A stretch of DNA of 52,527 nucleotides from Clostridia bacterium (GTDB taxonomy: Bacteria; Bacillota; Clostridia; Oscillospirales; UBA644). The stretch lies in NCBI GenBank assembly GCA_014872655.1, contig WHHJ01000006.1, positions 1-52,527 of the forward strand, written 5' to 3'. The notes under the pieces are model-generated. The model was not told the origin of the DNA. It did not search any database and saw only the letters and a list, made by a program, of their open reading frames with translations. This document shows positions 26,901 to 35,385 of this stretch, in pieces (position 1 is the stretch's first letter; each line of letters begins with the position of its first letter). Both the position numbers and the translations under genes were made by a program.

Positions 26901-27467
26901 GACAATATTATTCTGTGTTTGATTTAACCGCCGTAAACTTTCATCTTTTTTATATTTAAACTTTGCAATCCCGGCCGCTTCTTCAAACAACACACGCCGG
27001 TCTGCACTTTTGGCCCCGATAATCTCCGTAATGGCGCCCTGCCCGATAATCGAATACCCTGTTTTCCCCAACCCGGTATCCCGCAGCAATTCCTGAATAT
27101 CCCGCAGGCGCACATCCGACCGATTGATAAAATACTCACTTTCCCCACTGCGGTAATAACGTCGGGTAATCGCCACCTCGTCGTATTCCAACGGCAGGGT
27201 CCGATCGCTGTTATCCAGCACCAGCGACACTTCCGCAAAGCCCATCGGCTTACGCAGCGTCGTTCCGTCAAAAATCACGTCTTCCATCTTCTGCCCGCGC
27301 AGCGTTTTCGAAGAGGTCTCCCCCATCACCCAGCGCACCGCGTCCGAGATATTGCTTTTTCCGCTTCCGTTCGGGCCGACAATGGCAGTGATTCCATCTC
27401 CGAATGCAATAACCGTCTTATCCGGAAAAGATTTAAAACCCTGAAGTTCAATATACTTTAACTGCAT
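23910..27467 (-). CDS. smc: chromosome segregation protein SMC
   Basis: 1185 residues, normal for bacterial SMC. Forms the ring-shaped condensin that compacts and segregates chromosomes. Domains: N-terminal ATPase half with Walker A GPNGSGKS (31-38) and the R-loop; coiled coil (~170-500) very rich in Gln/Glu; hinge (~505-670, with GGEGTVADLIEGDEEYATAIETALGG-type core, e.g. YATAIETALGG); returning coiled coil; C-terminal half with the ABC signature LSGGEQ near 1087 and Walker B FCLLDEIEAALDD. A TTG two codons upstream is in frame, but AAGGAGGG sits six bases before the ATG at 27467. First gene of the operon; smc-ftsY pairing is common in Bacillota. Confidence 0.97.
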   Translation of the reverse strand: MQLKYIELQGFKSFPDKTVIAFGDGITAIVGPNGSGKSNISDAVRWVMGETSSKTLRGQKMEDVIFDGTTLRKPMGFAEVSLVLDNSDRTLPLEYDEVAITRRYYRSGESEYFINRSDVRLRDIQELLRDTGLGKTGYSIIGQGAITEIIGAKSADRRVLFEEAAGIAKFKYKKDESLRRLNQTQNNIVRLTDIVSELQARLGPLESQAQKAKQYLALRDEKKGLEVTLWVHRLTELARQADEASQLVQTFSQDLQNAVSELQKTESQITEALACSEQLTAQIEQIRAFGAAQAEQIAEQQTQIVVAQNDIEHAQKDIERLRKTKQENAGQSQQIQAQRDEKQARLDEAQQRLSAFDVQLDQYEQALKQLEDQAAALQQKMTEAQDCLTELSQRDTLLRVEFSSVEQSTHDQAVHIQGREQEISDAQERFGTLEAEREQLQSKKDSLQKDLDSAKNIQAGYLVKKQQEDLRVQQARTAFLQSQTTYGRQTDRLHILQGMQQHYEGFQNSIKTVMEESRKGVLTGGEGTVADLIEGDEEYATAIETALGGSLQHIVTDSEQSSKNCIYYLKNKNAGRATFLPVSNIHGKRLDPIPRAGENGVVGLAADLVRFDARYRGIMDYLLGRTVVCEDMDSATRLARQNKYAFRVVTLDGQLVNVGGSLTGGSSGRKFGILSRHNEIEDLKKECAGLKEQMNRDEQQVKRLEQQLQQTESDLSHAQSEIRLLEEEQIKTDAALNHCISSLQTIRQQEESLKKELENLSLQSRTHLEQREVLTGKLEENDAAILAQKEVCEMLRQQQAALGEEKESRMQQLQDCRLQRLEYEKDLESEKQQLSVLEQQLQTQSASSEQLDREIEGLEQQIVVFTEKIDALQAQKAQLQQQTAQNEEEILNKVAQRTQTEQQIQQLRESEKGLYEQREKLSAQLERQTHLVQSAEEEKQTIISKIWDEYELPLSQAQQLCVPIEDFAAAQRKVNAIKASMRALGEINLTAVEEYTQVKERYDGLWAQVQDLTKSKESIEKMIAELTEQMTTVFTQQFAVINAEFERVFRQLFNGGSAKLTLDDPENVLESGIEIYVAPPGKIIKHLSSLSGGEQSLTAIALYFAILTIRPAPFCLLDEIEAALDDVNVVRYAEYLRKHEHTQFIVITHRRGTMEAADRLYGVTMKEKGISRILAIDVSQIEKHI

Positions 27468-27505
27468 CGTCAACCCTCCTTTTTACACATAAAAATACAG
27501 TATAT

Positions 27506-27534
27506 ATTATACTATTTTTTTACTGATTTTGCAA
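27506..27534 (-). promoter_or_regulatory. sigma-A promoter of the smc-leuS operon
   Basis: Minus strand -35 TTGCAA (27529-27534), 17-bp spacer, perfect -10 TATAAT (27506-27511), giving a leader of about 30 nt. Confidence 0.75.
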
Positions 27535-27580
27535 GAGGAAACAAAAGGTTTTTTCACACCGTACTAAATTTAAAATACGT

Positions 27581-27609
27581 CTGACAACATCTTCAATATC
27601 ATGTATAAT
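27581..27609 (+). promoter_or_regulatory. sigma-A promoter of the Asn-rich membrane protein gene
   Basis: -35 CTGACA (27581-27586), 17-bp spacer, perfect -10 TATAAT (27604-27609). The -10 box covers the ATG at 27601, which shows that this ATG cannot be the translation start. Confidence 0.7.
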
Positions 27610-27642
27610 AAAATTAATAATTATGTATGGGGGCTGGCAATT

Positions 27643-28053
27643 ATGGAAAACAACAATATGGAAAACAACAGCAACGTCAACAACGGCAACGTTGATTACA
27701 GCAATGTCAATAATGACATCAACAACAGCAGCGTTGGTTACAACAACATCAATAACAACAATATCGGCAACGGCAACATGACGCCCGGTTCAAACGGGAT
27801 GTCCGTGGCGGCACTGGTTTGCGGCATTCTCGGTATTGTAGGAAGCTTTATTCCTTATGTTAGTTATGTAACATTACCGCTTGCTATTTTAGGTATTATT
27901 TTCGGCGTATTGGGCCGCAAAAAGAGCACCAATAAAGGATTGGCTACGGCAGGCCTTGTATTGGGAATCATCGGCTGTGCTTTCAGCGCTATCGCTGTAA
28001 TCTGCGTGGTATGCGCAATCATTGCCGCAGGTTCTTTGGTATCTATGACCTAA
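27643..28053 (+). CDS. DUF4190-like small membrane protein with an Asn-rich N-terminal tail
   Basis: 136 residues from the ATG at 27643, preceded by GGGGGCT. The first ~50 residues are a low-complexity tail made of Asn with Val, Ile, Ser, Gly and Tyr (units like NVNNGN, NVNNDINN, NINNNNIGN), encoded by AAC/AAT-rich DNA. Then comes MSVAALVCGILGIVGS, a first hydrophobic hairpin, a short basic loop GRKKSTNKGLATAGLVLGIIG and a second hydrophobic segment (~105-130). The small-residue GxxxG-rich helices and GLA..GLVLGI pattern match DUF4190, a family of unknown function often with Pro/Gln/Asn-rich cytoplasmic tails. Confidence 0.8.
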   Translation: MENNNMENNSNVNNGNVDYSNVNNDINNSSVGYNNINNNNIGNGNMTPGSNGMSVAALVCGILGIVGSFIPYVSYVTLPLAILGIIFGVLGRKKSTNKGLATAGLVLGIIGCAFSAIAVICVVCAIIAAGSLVSMT

Positions 28054-28077
28054 TTTTTCACGTTTGTATAAACAGCA

Positions 28078-28114
28078 AAACGACATTTGCATTTGATCGG
28101 TGCAAATGTCGTTT
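28078..28114 (+). terminator. terminator after the DUF4190-like gene
   Basis: Perfect 14-bp stem AAACGACATTTGCA/TGCAAATGTCGTTT with a 9-nt loop and a short T-rich tail, 25 bp after the stop codon. Confidence 0.85.
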
Positions 28115-28142
28115 CTTTCCATAAACATCAAAGGATGATCGT

Positions 28143-28946
28143 ATGTATCCTACCATAGAAATTTTCGGAAAACAAATCGGTACCTACCCACTTCTTGCTG
28201 CAGCAGGCTTTTTGATTGCGGGCTTTTTAGCCTGCATTTGTGCCCGAAAGCACAAACAGAACGAAGATGACATGATTGTTTTTTTTCTCATCGCAGCGGT
28301 CGGCGCGCTAATCGGATCACACATGCTGTATGGTATTACCAATATGAAACTGATCGTCAATACGATTTCTGACCTTTCTGTCATCGATTCGTTTAAGTCA
28401 TTTTTTCAATTCCTTTTTACTGCCTTTGGCGGAAGTGTCTTTTACGGCGGACTACTGGGCGGCGGTTTTGCCTGTCTGACTTATCTGAAAAAAAAGAATC
28501 TTCAGCGTTCCTTTTACTGGGATGTTGCCGCTTTTTCCGTGCCGCTCTTTCACACCTTTGGCAGAATCGGCTGTTTTTTAGGAGGTTGCTGCTACGGCGT
28601 TGAATGCCAATGGGGCTTGACCTATACCCACGCACCCGTAGATATAGCAAACGATGTGCCGCGTTTTCCTGTCCAACTTTTGGAAGCGGCATTGAATCTG
28701 ATGCTGTTTGTGCTGATTTTTTTACTGTTTCAAAAACAAAAATTAAAGGGCAGGCTGATTTTTGTCTATCTGACCTGTTATCCCGTCATCCGCTTTGTGC
28801 TGGAGTTTTTCAGAGGCGATGCTTACCGCGGCTTTTTGTGGAGATTGTCCACCTCCCAAATTATCAGCTTACTGATTTTACTGGCAGAATTGATTTATTT
28901 TATTTTATATCAAATCAAAAAAAGAAAACTTTCTCGTTTAAAATAA
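28143..28946 (+). CDS. lgt: prolipoprotein diacylglyceryl transferase
   Basis: 267 residues, seven hydrophobic segments. Lgt moves diacylglycerol from phosphatidylglycerol to the lipobox cysteine of prolipoproteins, the first step of lipoprotein maturation. Seen here: an N-terminal IGTYPLLAAAGF helix, a glycine-rich FGGSVFYGGLLGGG segment, and the Lgt signature HTFGRIGCFLGGCCYG with the essential Arg, followed by RFPVQLLEA and a final Arg-rich VIRFVLEFFRGD. The GCCYG variant is common in Gram-positive sequences. Start supported by AAAGGATG. Substrates in this window would include PstS and possibly the sortase-like lipoprotein. Confidence 0.88.
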   Translation: MYPTIEIFGKQIGTYPLLAAAGFLIAGFLACICARKHKQNEDDMIVFFLIAAVGALIGSHMLYGITNMKLIVNTISDLSVIDSFKSFFQFLFTAFGGSVFYGGLLGGGFACLTYLKKKNLQRSFYWDVAAFSVPLFHTFGRIGCFLGGCCYGVECQWGLTYTHAPVDIANDVPRFPVQLLEAALNLMLFVLIFLLFQKQKLKGRLIFVYLTCYPVIRFVLEFFRGDAYRGFLWRLSTSQIISLLILLAELIYFILYQIKKRKLSRLK

Positions 28947-28962
28947 AACATCCCATTCAAAC

Positions 28963-29002
28963 ACTCCGACAGAAAAACAAACATCTGTCGGGGTCTTTTT
29001 TT
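28963..29002 (+). terminator. terminator of lgt
   Basis: 11-bp stem ACTCCGACAGA/TCTGTCGGGGT (one G-T pair), then CTTTTTTT, 17 bp after the lgt stop. Confidence 0.85.
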
Positions 29003-29152
29003 CAGCAGATGGCAAATTTTTGTCCCTCTTGCAAGCAGATTGGCACTGGTTGGCTAACACGGACGACACATCCCTAAAACTCGGATTCTCCCGCAGTGCT
29101 ATTTTATCAAATATCAATCTTTTTACTTCTCACACATAACGTTTTCAAACAC

Positions 29153-29180
29153 CCCCGAAAACCACCACACGGTATCGGGG
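29153..29180. other. inverted repeat between lgt and dxs
   Basis: CCCCGA and TCGGGG separated by 15-16 bp. No T-run; possibly a leftover terminator. The rest of 29003-29190 shows nothing else. Confidence 0.35.
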
Positions 29181-29191
29181 GTTCAACAAAC

Positions 29192-29232
29192 AAAAAAGAC
29201 AGATTCCGCTCTCCAAGAAATCTGTCTTTTTT
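29192..29232 (-). terminator. terminator of dxs
   Basis: 14-bp perfect stem AAAAAAGACAGATT/AATCTGTCTTTTTT with the T-rich side downstream on the minus strand; it lies just past the dxs stop and could also act on the plus strand. Confidence 0.85.
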
Positions 29233-29239
29233 CTTTCTA

Positions 29240-31162
29240 TCATTTTTGGAACACCATTTGTTGCGTCGCTTTTTCCGGGGCATCCAGTTCTTCTACAAAG
29301 TCTGCACAAAGCAGTTTTCCAATTTTTTCAGGGCTCAACCCAAATAAGTCCATCAATTGTTCCACGGAACCGTTTTCTACAAAACGGTCCTCCACCGCAC
29401 GAACCAAAACCTGACAGTGCGGCAGCAACGCATGTAAGCGCATATAAGCCAGAATTTGCTCGCAAATCCCACCGTGTCGAATGCCTTCCTCCAGCAAAAT
29501 CATGCGGTCTGGATCTCCGACTTCCTCAAACAATTTTGCATAATCAATCGGTTTCAGCCGCTTTAGCCGGATCACACGAACCGGCCCCTCACTTGCCTTT
29601 GCCGCCTCAACCGCATTGGCACACACTCGCCCATAGGTGATGATAACCGTTTGCTTTCCTGTTGCATTTGGTTTGGCGTAATCCGCATAACAGAACCCAT
29701 CTTGTTCTACAAATACAGACCGGTCATAATCCTGCTGACAACCTTTCGGATACCGAATCGCAACCGGCTTGCAAGCCGACACAGCGTCTGTCAGCACTTG
29801 TGCCAACTCGGCATCATTTTCCGGACTGTATAACTCCCAGCCTGGAATATCAGATAAAAAAGAAACGTCAAAAATACCCTGATGCGTAATCCCGTCTCCG
29901 GGAACAAATCCGGCTCGATCCACGCACAAAACAAACGGAAGTTGCTGAATCGCAATATCATGAATCAACTGATCATACGAACGCTGCAAAAAACTGGAAT
30001 AAACAGCAAACACAGGGATTTTTCCATTCGCAGAAAGACCTGCACAAAAAGTAACCGCATGCTCCTCAGCAATCCCCACATCAAAAAAGCGTGAAGGAAC
30101 TTGTTGCGCAAAATCAGACAACCCCGTTCCATGAGCCATTGCCGCCGTCACGGCGCAAATGCGATCATCCTTTTCAGCCAGCCGGCATAAAGTCTTGCCA
30201 AACACTTCAGAAAACCCGGGGATATTCTGATCATATCGGTATCCTGTCTGTCTGTCAAACGGGGGAACGGCATGATAAAAATCGGGATGAGCTTCAGCAT
30301 CCGGATAACCCGCCCCTTTTCGGGTACACACATGCACAATACCGGGAACCGCGTTACGCTTCATCTCCCGCAGAACAATCTCCATCTTTTTAATATTATT
30401 TCCGTCAATCGGTCCTAAATAATCCAACCCCAAATCTTCAAAGAAACTGCGTTGAAAGAAAATGCGCTTATTCACATCTTTAACCCATTTTGCAAAACGA
30501 TAAATCACAGACCCTACAACAGGAATCCGTATCAAAAAATGATACAGTCCGTGTTTGAAAGAAAAATAACCTTGGCTAGTACGCAAATCAGACAAATAAG
30601 CCGACAACCCTCCCACATTATGAGAAATCGACATCTCATTGTCATTCAGCACCACAACCAGCCGCAAATCCTGATGTTCCGCAATATTATTCAACGCCTC
30701 ATAAACCATCCCGTTTGTAAAAGAACCGTCTCCGATCACCGCTACAACCGTATGGTCGTTGCCATCTAATTTATTGGCAATGGCCAGCCCGATCGCCGCA
30801 GAAAGCGACGTGCCGCTGTGCCCGCCTCCAAAACAATCATAATCGCTTTCGCGCCGGCTTGCAAAGCCGGACAATCCGTCTTTCATCCGAATCGTACTCA
30901 TTTGCGCACGGCGTCCCGTCAGCATCTTGTGCACATATGCCTGATGCCCTACGTCAAAAACAATCTGATCTCCCGGACAGTCAAAAACTCGATGCAAAGC
31001 CAGCGTCAACTCAACAACACCCAAATTTGACGCCAGGTGTCCACCCGTTTTTGAAACCGTTTCAATCAACTCTTCACGAATCTCACGAGCAAGCGCGTCA
31101 AGTTCCGCATCATTTAATTTTTTTAAATCAGCCGGAGTCTGGATTTTTTCCAAAAAACTCAC
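29240..31162 (-). CDS. dxs: 1-deoxy-D-xylulose-5-phosphate synthase
   Basis: 640 residues. A thiamine-diphosphate enzyme that condenses pyruvate and glyceraldehyde-3-phosphate, the entry step of the MEP isoprenoid pathway (also used for thiamine and pyridoxal). Seen here: HLASNLGVVELTLALH, DVGHQAYVHKMLTGR, the ThDP/Mg motif GDGSFTNGMVYEALNN, and the transketolase-like pyrimidine domain with the catalytic Glu in VGIAEEHAVTFCAGLS. The start is GTG, with GGAGG nine bases upstream. It follows tuf after a strong terminator, so it is a separate transcription unit. Confidence 0.96.
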   Translation of the reverse strand: MSFLEKIQTPADLKKLNDAELDALAREIREELIETVSKTGGHLASNLGVVELTLALHRVFDCPGDQIVFDVGHQAYVHKMLTGRRAQMSTIRMKDGLSGFASRRESDYDCFGGGHSGTSLSAAIGLAIANKLDGNDHTVVAVIGDGSFTNGMVYEALNNIAEHQDLRLVVVLNDNEMSISHNVGGLSAYLSDLRTSQGYFSFKHGLYHFLIRIPVVGSVIYRFAKWVKDVNKRIFFQRSFFEDLGLDYLGPIDGNNIKKMEIVLREMKRNAVPGIVHVCTRKGAGYPDAEAHPDFYHAVPPFDRQTGYRYDQNIPGFSEVFGKTLCRLAEKDDRICAVTAAMAHGTGLSDFAQQVPSRFFDVGIAEEHAVTFCAGLSANGKIPVFAVYSSFLQRSYDQLIHDIAIQQLPFVLCVDRAGFVPGDGITHQGIFDVSFLSDIPGWELYSPENDAELAQVLTDAVSACKPVAIRYPKGCQQDYDRSVFVEQDGFCYADYAKPNATGKQTVIITYGRVCANAVEAAKASEGPVRVIRLKRLKPIDYAKLFEEVGDPDRMILLEEGIRHGGICEQILAYMRLHALLPHCQVLVRAVEDRFVENGSVEQLMDLFGLSPEKIGKLLCADFVEELDAPEKATQQMVFQK

Positions 31163-31257
31163 TTGCGCTCGCCTCCTTAAACAAAAAATGCTTTTATGAT
31201 TGAAACATAAGCCCTATTTTTATTTTTTTGCATTCCACACTCGCTTATTTACGAAAA

Positions 31258-31290
31258 AACGGACGGTGAGAGTCGCTCTCACCGTCCGTT
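31258..31290 (-). terminator. terminator of the rpoB-tuf operon
   Basis: 15-bp perfect stem AACGGACGGTGAGAG/CTCTCACCGTCCGTT with a 3-nt loop and a T6 run on the minus strand, 20 bp after the tuf stop. Confidence 0.9.
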
Positions 31291-31309
31291 GAAATTCCCA
31301 ATAACAGGA

Positions 31310-32512
31310 TTATTTCTCGATTGCGGCAACGACGCCGGAACCAACTGTCTTACCACCTTCACGGATAGCGAAACGAAGTCCCTGCTCAATAGCAATCGGT
31401 GTGATCAATTCAACATCGATTGTTACGTTATCGCCAGGCATACACATTTCAACACCGTCTTTGAGCGTGATAACGCCGGTAACGTCCGTTGTTCTGAAAT
31501 AGAACTGCGGTCTGTAGTTGGAAACAAACGGCTTATGACGTCCGCCTTCTTCCTTCTTCAATACGTAAACCTCACCGGTAAATTTGGTATGAGGATGAAT
31601 CGTACCGGGTTTTGCAAGAACCTGACCTCTTTCGATGTCTTTTCTGTCAATACCACGCAGCAGACAACCGATATTATCTCCAGCCTCAGCCTCATCCAAG
31701 ATCTTTCTGAACATTTCAATACCGGTAACAACCGTCTTCTTGATTTCTTCTTCAAGACCAACGATTTCAACTTCTTCAGAAGTCTTCAAAACACCTCTTT
31801 CAACACGGCCGGTAGCAACCGTACCACGTCCGGTGATCGTGAAAACGTCCTCAACCGGCATCAGGAACGGCAGATTGTCGTTTCTTTCCGGAGTCGGAAT
31901 GAAGGAGTCAACAGCATCCATCAACTCTTTGATGCAAGCGTATACAGGATCTTCAGGATCTGTAGATTTGCTGTCCAAAGCCAAGAAAGCAGAACCTTTG
32001 ATGATCGGAGTGTCATCGCCGGGGAATTCGTACTTCGTAAGAAGCTCACGAATATCCATTTCAACGATTTCCAACAATTCGGGGTCGTCAACTTGGTCGA
32101 TTTTGTTCATGAATACAACGATTGCAGGAACGCCAACCTGACGAGCCAACAAAATGTGCTCACTGGTCTGAGCCATAACACCGTCAGATGCAGCAACAAC
32201 CAGGATAGCACCGTCCATCTGAGCAGCACCGGTGATCATGTTCTTGATGTAGTCGGCGTGCCCCGGGCAGTCAACGTGAGCATAGTGACGAGCATCGGTC
32301 TCATACTCAACGTGTGCGGTATTGATGGTAATACCTCTTTCTCTTTCTTCGGGAGCTTTGTCAATGTTTGCATAATCTTCAAACTGAGCCTGTCCCTTTA
32401 AAGAAAGGTACTTTGTGATTGCAGCGGTAAGAGTTGTCTTACCATGGTCAACGTGACCAATTGTACCAATGTTAACATGGGGTTTTGTTCTTTCGAATTT
32501 AGCCTTTGCCAT
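31310..32512 (-). CDS. tuf: translation elongation factor Tu
   Basis: 400 residues. Carries aminoacyl-tRNA to the ribosomal A site. Seen here: G1 GHVDHGKT (19-26), the switch-I RGITINTAH, DCPGHADYIKNM, NKxD as NKIDQVDD, the effector and tRNA-binding domains 2 and 3, and the GxTVGSGVV C-terminus. The antisense strand is open for 370 codons, the usual effect of strongly biased codon use in tuf. GGAGG sits nine bases before the ATG. Last gene of rpoB-rpoC-L7Ae-rpsL-rpsG-fusA-tuf. Confidence 0.99.
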   Translation of the reverse strand: MAKAKFERTKPHVNIGTIGHVDHGKTTLTAAITKYLSLKGQAQFEDYANIDKAPEERERGITINTAHVEYETDARHYAHVDCPGHADYIKNMITGAAQMDGAILVVAASDGVMAQTSEHILLARQVGVPAIVVFMNKIDQVDDPELLEIVEMDIRELLTKYEFPGDDTPIIKGSAFLALDSKSTDPEDPVYACIKELMDAVDSFIPTPERNDNLPFLMPVEDVFTITGRGTVATGRVERGVLKTSEEVEIVGLEEEIKKTVVTGIEMFRKILDEAEAGDNIGCLLRGIDRKDIERGQVLAKPGTIHPHTKFTGEVYVLKKEEGGRHKPFVSNYRPQFYFRTTDVTGVITLKDGVEMCMPGDNVTIDVELITPIAIEQGLRFAIREGGKTVGSGVVAAIEK

Positions 32513-32577
32513 TCGTATATCCTCCTGTAAATAATAAATTTATTGTCTGGCTTATAATTATGGTCCGAAAACCGTAA

Positions 32578-34701
32578 TTATTCTTTCTTTGCTCTGCTGG
32601 AAATAATCTTTTCAGCAATATTTCTGGGAACCTCTGCGAAATGGCTCGGCTCCATCGTATAAACGCCACGGCCCTGTGTTTTAGAACGCAAATCGGTTGC
32701 ATAACCAAACATTTCAGACAACGGTACAAATGCCGTGATTTGTTGTGCACCATTTGCAGCATCCATACCCTGGATCTGACCACGACGAGAGTTCAGGTCG
32801 CCCATAACGTCACCCATATATTCCTCAGGAACCGTTACAACCACTTTCATGATCGGCTCCGTCAAAACAGGATCTGCTTTGCGCATTGCTTCTTTAAACG
32901 CCATAGAACCGGCAATCTTAAACGCCATTTCCGAAGAGTCCACTTCATGATAAGAACCATCATAAAGCGTTACTTTAACGTCAACAACATTGTATCCGGC
33001 CAAAACACCGCTCTGCATAGCGCCCTGAATACCGGCATCAACAGCCGGGATATATTCTTTCGGGATTGCACCGCCGACAATTTTATTGATAAATTCATAT
33101 CCTTTGCCCTGTTCGTTCGGCTCCAGAATGATCTTAACGTGACCGTATTGACCTTTACCACCAGACTGACGGGCATACTTGCATTCCTGATCCACAGACT
33201 TGCGAATAGTCTCTTTATAAGAAACCTGCGGCTGACCTACATTGGCTTCCACTTTGAACTCACGCAGAAGTCTGTCTACAATGATTTCCAAGTGCAGCTC
33301 ACCCATACCGGCAATAATGGTCTGACCGGTTTCCTCATCGGAATACGTTTTAAACGTCGGGTCCTCTTCGGCCAACTTCATCAAAGCGATACCCATTTTT
33401 TCCTGTCCGGCTTTTGTTTTGGGCTCAATCGCAACACGGATAACCGGCTCGGGGAATTCCATAGACTCCAAGATAACCGGAGCCTTGTCATCACAAAGCG
33501 TATCACCCGTTGTTGTGTTTTTCAATCCAACAGCCGCACAGATATCGCCCGCAAATACTTCATCCACGTCTTCTCTGTGGTTGGCGTGCATTCTCAAAAT
33601 ACGACCAAACCGCTCTTTTGAATCCTTTACCGAGTTCAAAACTGTTGCGCCGGCTGCAACCTTTCCGGAATAAACACGGAAGAAGCACAGTTTTCCGACA
33701 AACGGGTCTGTCATAATTTTGAATGCCAAAGCAGAAAACGGTTCATTGTCATCTGCTTTTCTTTCCGTCTCTTCTCCGGTATCAGGATCAACACCCTTAA
33801 TAGCCGGAATATCCAACGGAGACGGCATATAATCAACAATAGCGTCCAGCAATTTCTGAACACCTTTGTTCCGATAAGAGGTTCCGCATACAATCGGCAC
33901 CATCTCATTGGCAATGGTGGCTTTCCGAATGCATGTTTTAATCTCTTTTTCCGTGATCTCTTCACCGGCAAAATACTTTTCCATCAAACTTTCGTCCTGC
34001 TCTGCGCAGTGCTCCAAAAGCTCGGTACGGTATTTTTCGGCAAGATCTTTCATATCTTCGGGGATATCTTCTATTTTGATATCCGTGCCTTCGTCGTTAC
34101 AGTAAATATAGGCTTTCATCTCAACCAGATCGATCAAGCCTTTGAACGTATCCTCTGCACCGATCGGAAGCTGAATCGGAACCGCGTTACATTTTAAGCG
34201 GTCTTTCATCATATCTACAACGCGATAGAAGTTGGCACCCATGATGTCCATCTTATTCACATAAGCCATACGGGGAACCTTATACTTATCCGCCTGTCTC
34301 CAAACGGTCTCCGATTGGGGCTCAACGCCACCCTTCGCGCAGAATACGGTAACAGAACCGTCCAGAACACGCAAAGAACGCTCTACTTCAACCGTAAAGT
34401 CTACGTGGCCCGGGGTATCAATGATATTGATACGATGTCTGTTTTTCTTAACGGCCTCTACATCATGATGATAATCTGAATGAGCCCAATAACAGGTTGT
34501 TGCAGCAGAAGTAATCGTGATACCTCTTTCCTGCTCCTGAGCCATCCAGTCCATGGTAGCCGTACCGTCGTGTGTTTCACCGATTTTATGGTTAACACCC
34601 GTATAATACAGAATACGCTCTGTGGTTGTCGTTTTTCCCGCATCGATATGAGCCATAATACCTATATTTCTATAAAGTTGCAAGGGACATTGTCTTGGCA
34701 T
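32578..34701 (-). CDS. fusA: translation elongation factor G
   Basis: 707 residues, slightly longer than the usual ~690-700. GTPase that drives translocation. Seen here: G1 AHIDAGKT (18-25), the RGITITSAATT switch, DTPGHVDF, NKMD, domain II, domain III (GMGELHLEI), domain IV with the tip loop and domain V (MDAANGAQQITAFVPLSEMFGY). A small difference from most bacteria: the N-terminus reads PRQCPLQLYRNIGIM. It follows rpsG by 68 bp and precedes tuf by 65 bp. Confidence 0.98.
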   Translation of the reverse strand: MPRQCPLQLYRNIGIMAHIDAGKTTTTERILYYTGVNHKIGETHDGTATMDWMAQEQERGITITSAATTCYWAHSDYHHDVEAVKKNRHRINIIDTPGHVDFTVEVERSLRVLDGSVTVFCAKGGVEPQSETVWRQADKYKVPRMAYVNKMDIMGANFYRVVDMMKDRLKCNAVPIQLPIGAEDTFKGLIDLVEMKAYIYCNDEGTDIKIEDIPEDMKDLAEKYRTELLEHCAEQDESLMEKYFAGEEITEKEIKTCIRKATIANEMVPIVCGTSYRNKGVQKLLDAIVDYMPSPLDIPAIKGVDPDTGEETERKADDNEPFSALAFKIMTDPFVGKLCFFRVYSGKVAAGATVLNSVKDSKERFGRILRMHANHREDVDEVFAGDICAAVGLKNTTTGDTLCDDKAPVILESMEFPEPVIRVAIEPKTKAGQEKMGIALMKLAEEDPTFKTYSDEETGQTIIAGMGELHLEIIVDRLLREFKVEANVGQPQVSYKETIRKSVDQECKYARQSGGKGQYGHVKIILEPNEQGKGYEFINKIVGGAIPKEYIPAVDAGIQGAMQSGVLAGYNVVDVKVTLYDGSYHEVDSSEMAFKIAGSMAFKEAMRKADPVLTEPIMKVVVTVPEEYMGDVMGDLNSRRGQIQGMDAANGAQQITAFVPLSEMFGYATDLRSKTQGRGVYTMEPSHFAEVPRNIAEKIISSRAKKE

Positions 34702-34769
34702 TATAAATCTCCTTTCGAAAATGCAAACGGCATTTTCTGACTAAAATATAAATTGTGCGGAAAAAAGCA

Positions 34770-35240
34770 TTACCATCTATAATGTGCAAACGCCTTGTTG
34801 GCTTCTGCCATTTTATGAGTATCTTCTTTCTTTTTCACGGCGCCGCCCTGATTATTCACGGCGTCCAGAATCTCATTAGCCAAACGCTCTTTCATGGTTT
34901 TTTCACTTCTCTGACGAGCATACAAAGTGAGCCACCGCAAACCAAGCGTTGTACGTCTTTCAGGCCGAACTTCCATCGGAACCTGATAGTTGGATCCGCC
35001 GACACGTCTTGCTTTGACTTCGAGAAGGGGCATGATGTTTTCCATCGCCTCTTGATATACTTCAAGAGGATCTTTGCCGGACTTCTCCTTTACAATGTCA
35101 AATGCGTCGTATACGATCTTCTGAGCCACGCCCTTTTTACCGTCAAGCATTACATTGTTGATCAGTTTGGACACGAGCTTTGAACCGTATATCGGATCGG
35201 GTAAAACCTCTCTCTTAGGTACAAAACCTCTTCTTGGCAC
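34770..35240 (-). CDS. rpsG: 30S ribosomal protein S7
   Basis: 156 residues from a GTG start at 35240. S7 nucleates assembly of the 30S head. The frame stays open for 19 codons further upstream, but AGGAGGG stands seven bases before the GTG and the resulting N-terminus (PRRGFVPKREVLPDPIYGS) and length are those of S7. Family landmarks: KLINNVMLDGKKGVAQKI, the VGGSNYQVPMEV rRNA-contacting hairpin, and the C-terminal TLGLRWLTLYARQRSEKTM helix. Confidence 0.97.
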   Translation of the reverse strand: MPRRGFVPKREVLPDPIYGSKLVSKLINNVMLDGKKGVAQKIVYDAFDIVKEKSGKDPLEVYQEAMENIMPLLEVKARRVGGSNYQVPMEVRPERRTTLGLRWLTLYARQRSEKTMKERLANEILDAVNNQGGAVKKKEDTHKMAEANKAFAHYRW

Positions 35241-35385
35241 TGAACTTCCCTCCTTCATTATAATCAATGATTTCATAGGTACTCGAAAGCTGTTCACTCC
35301 CGTTAGCGCTTATTTATGATAACCACATCAAGCGGACTAACGTTTCAAAGTAAATCAAAATGTGCTTTCAACAATTTTAACCCTA

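Noticed and set aside
31289..32401. 370-codon open frame on the plus strand
   Set aside because: Exact antisense of tuf; arises from its strongly biased codons. No ribosome-binding site or recognisable protein.
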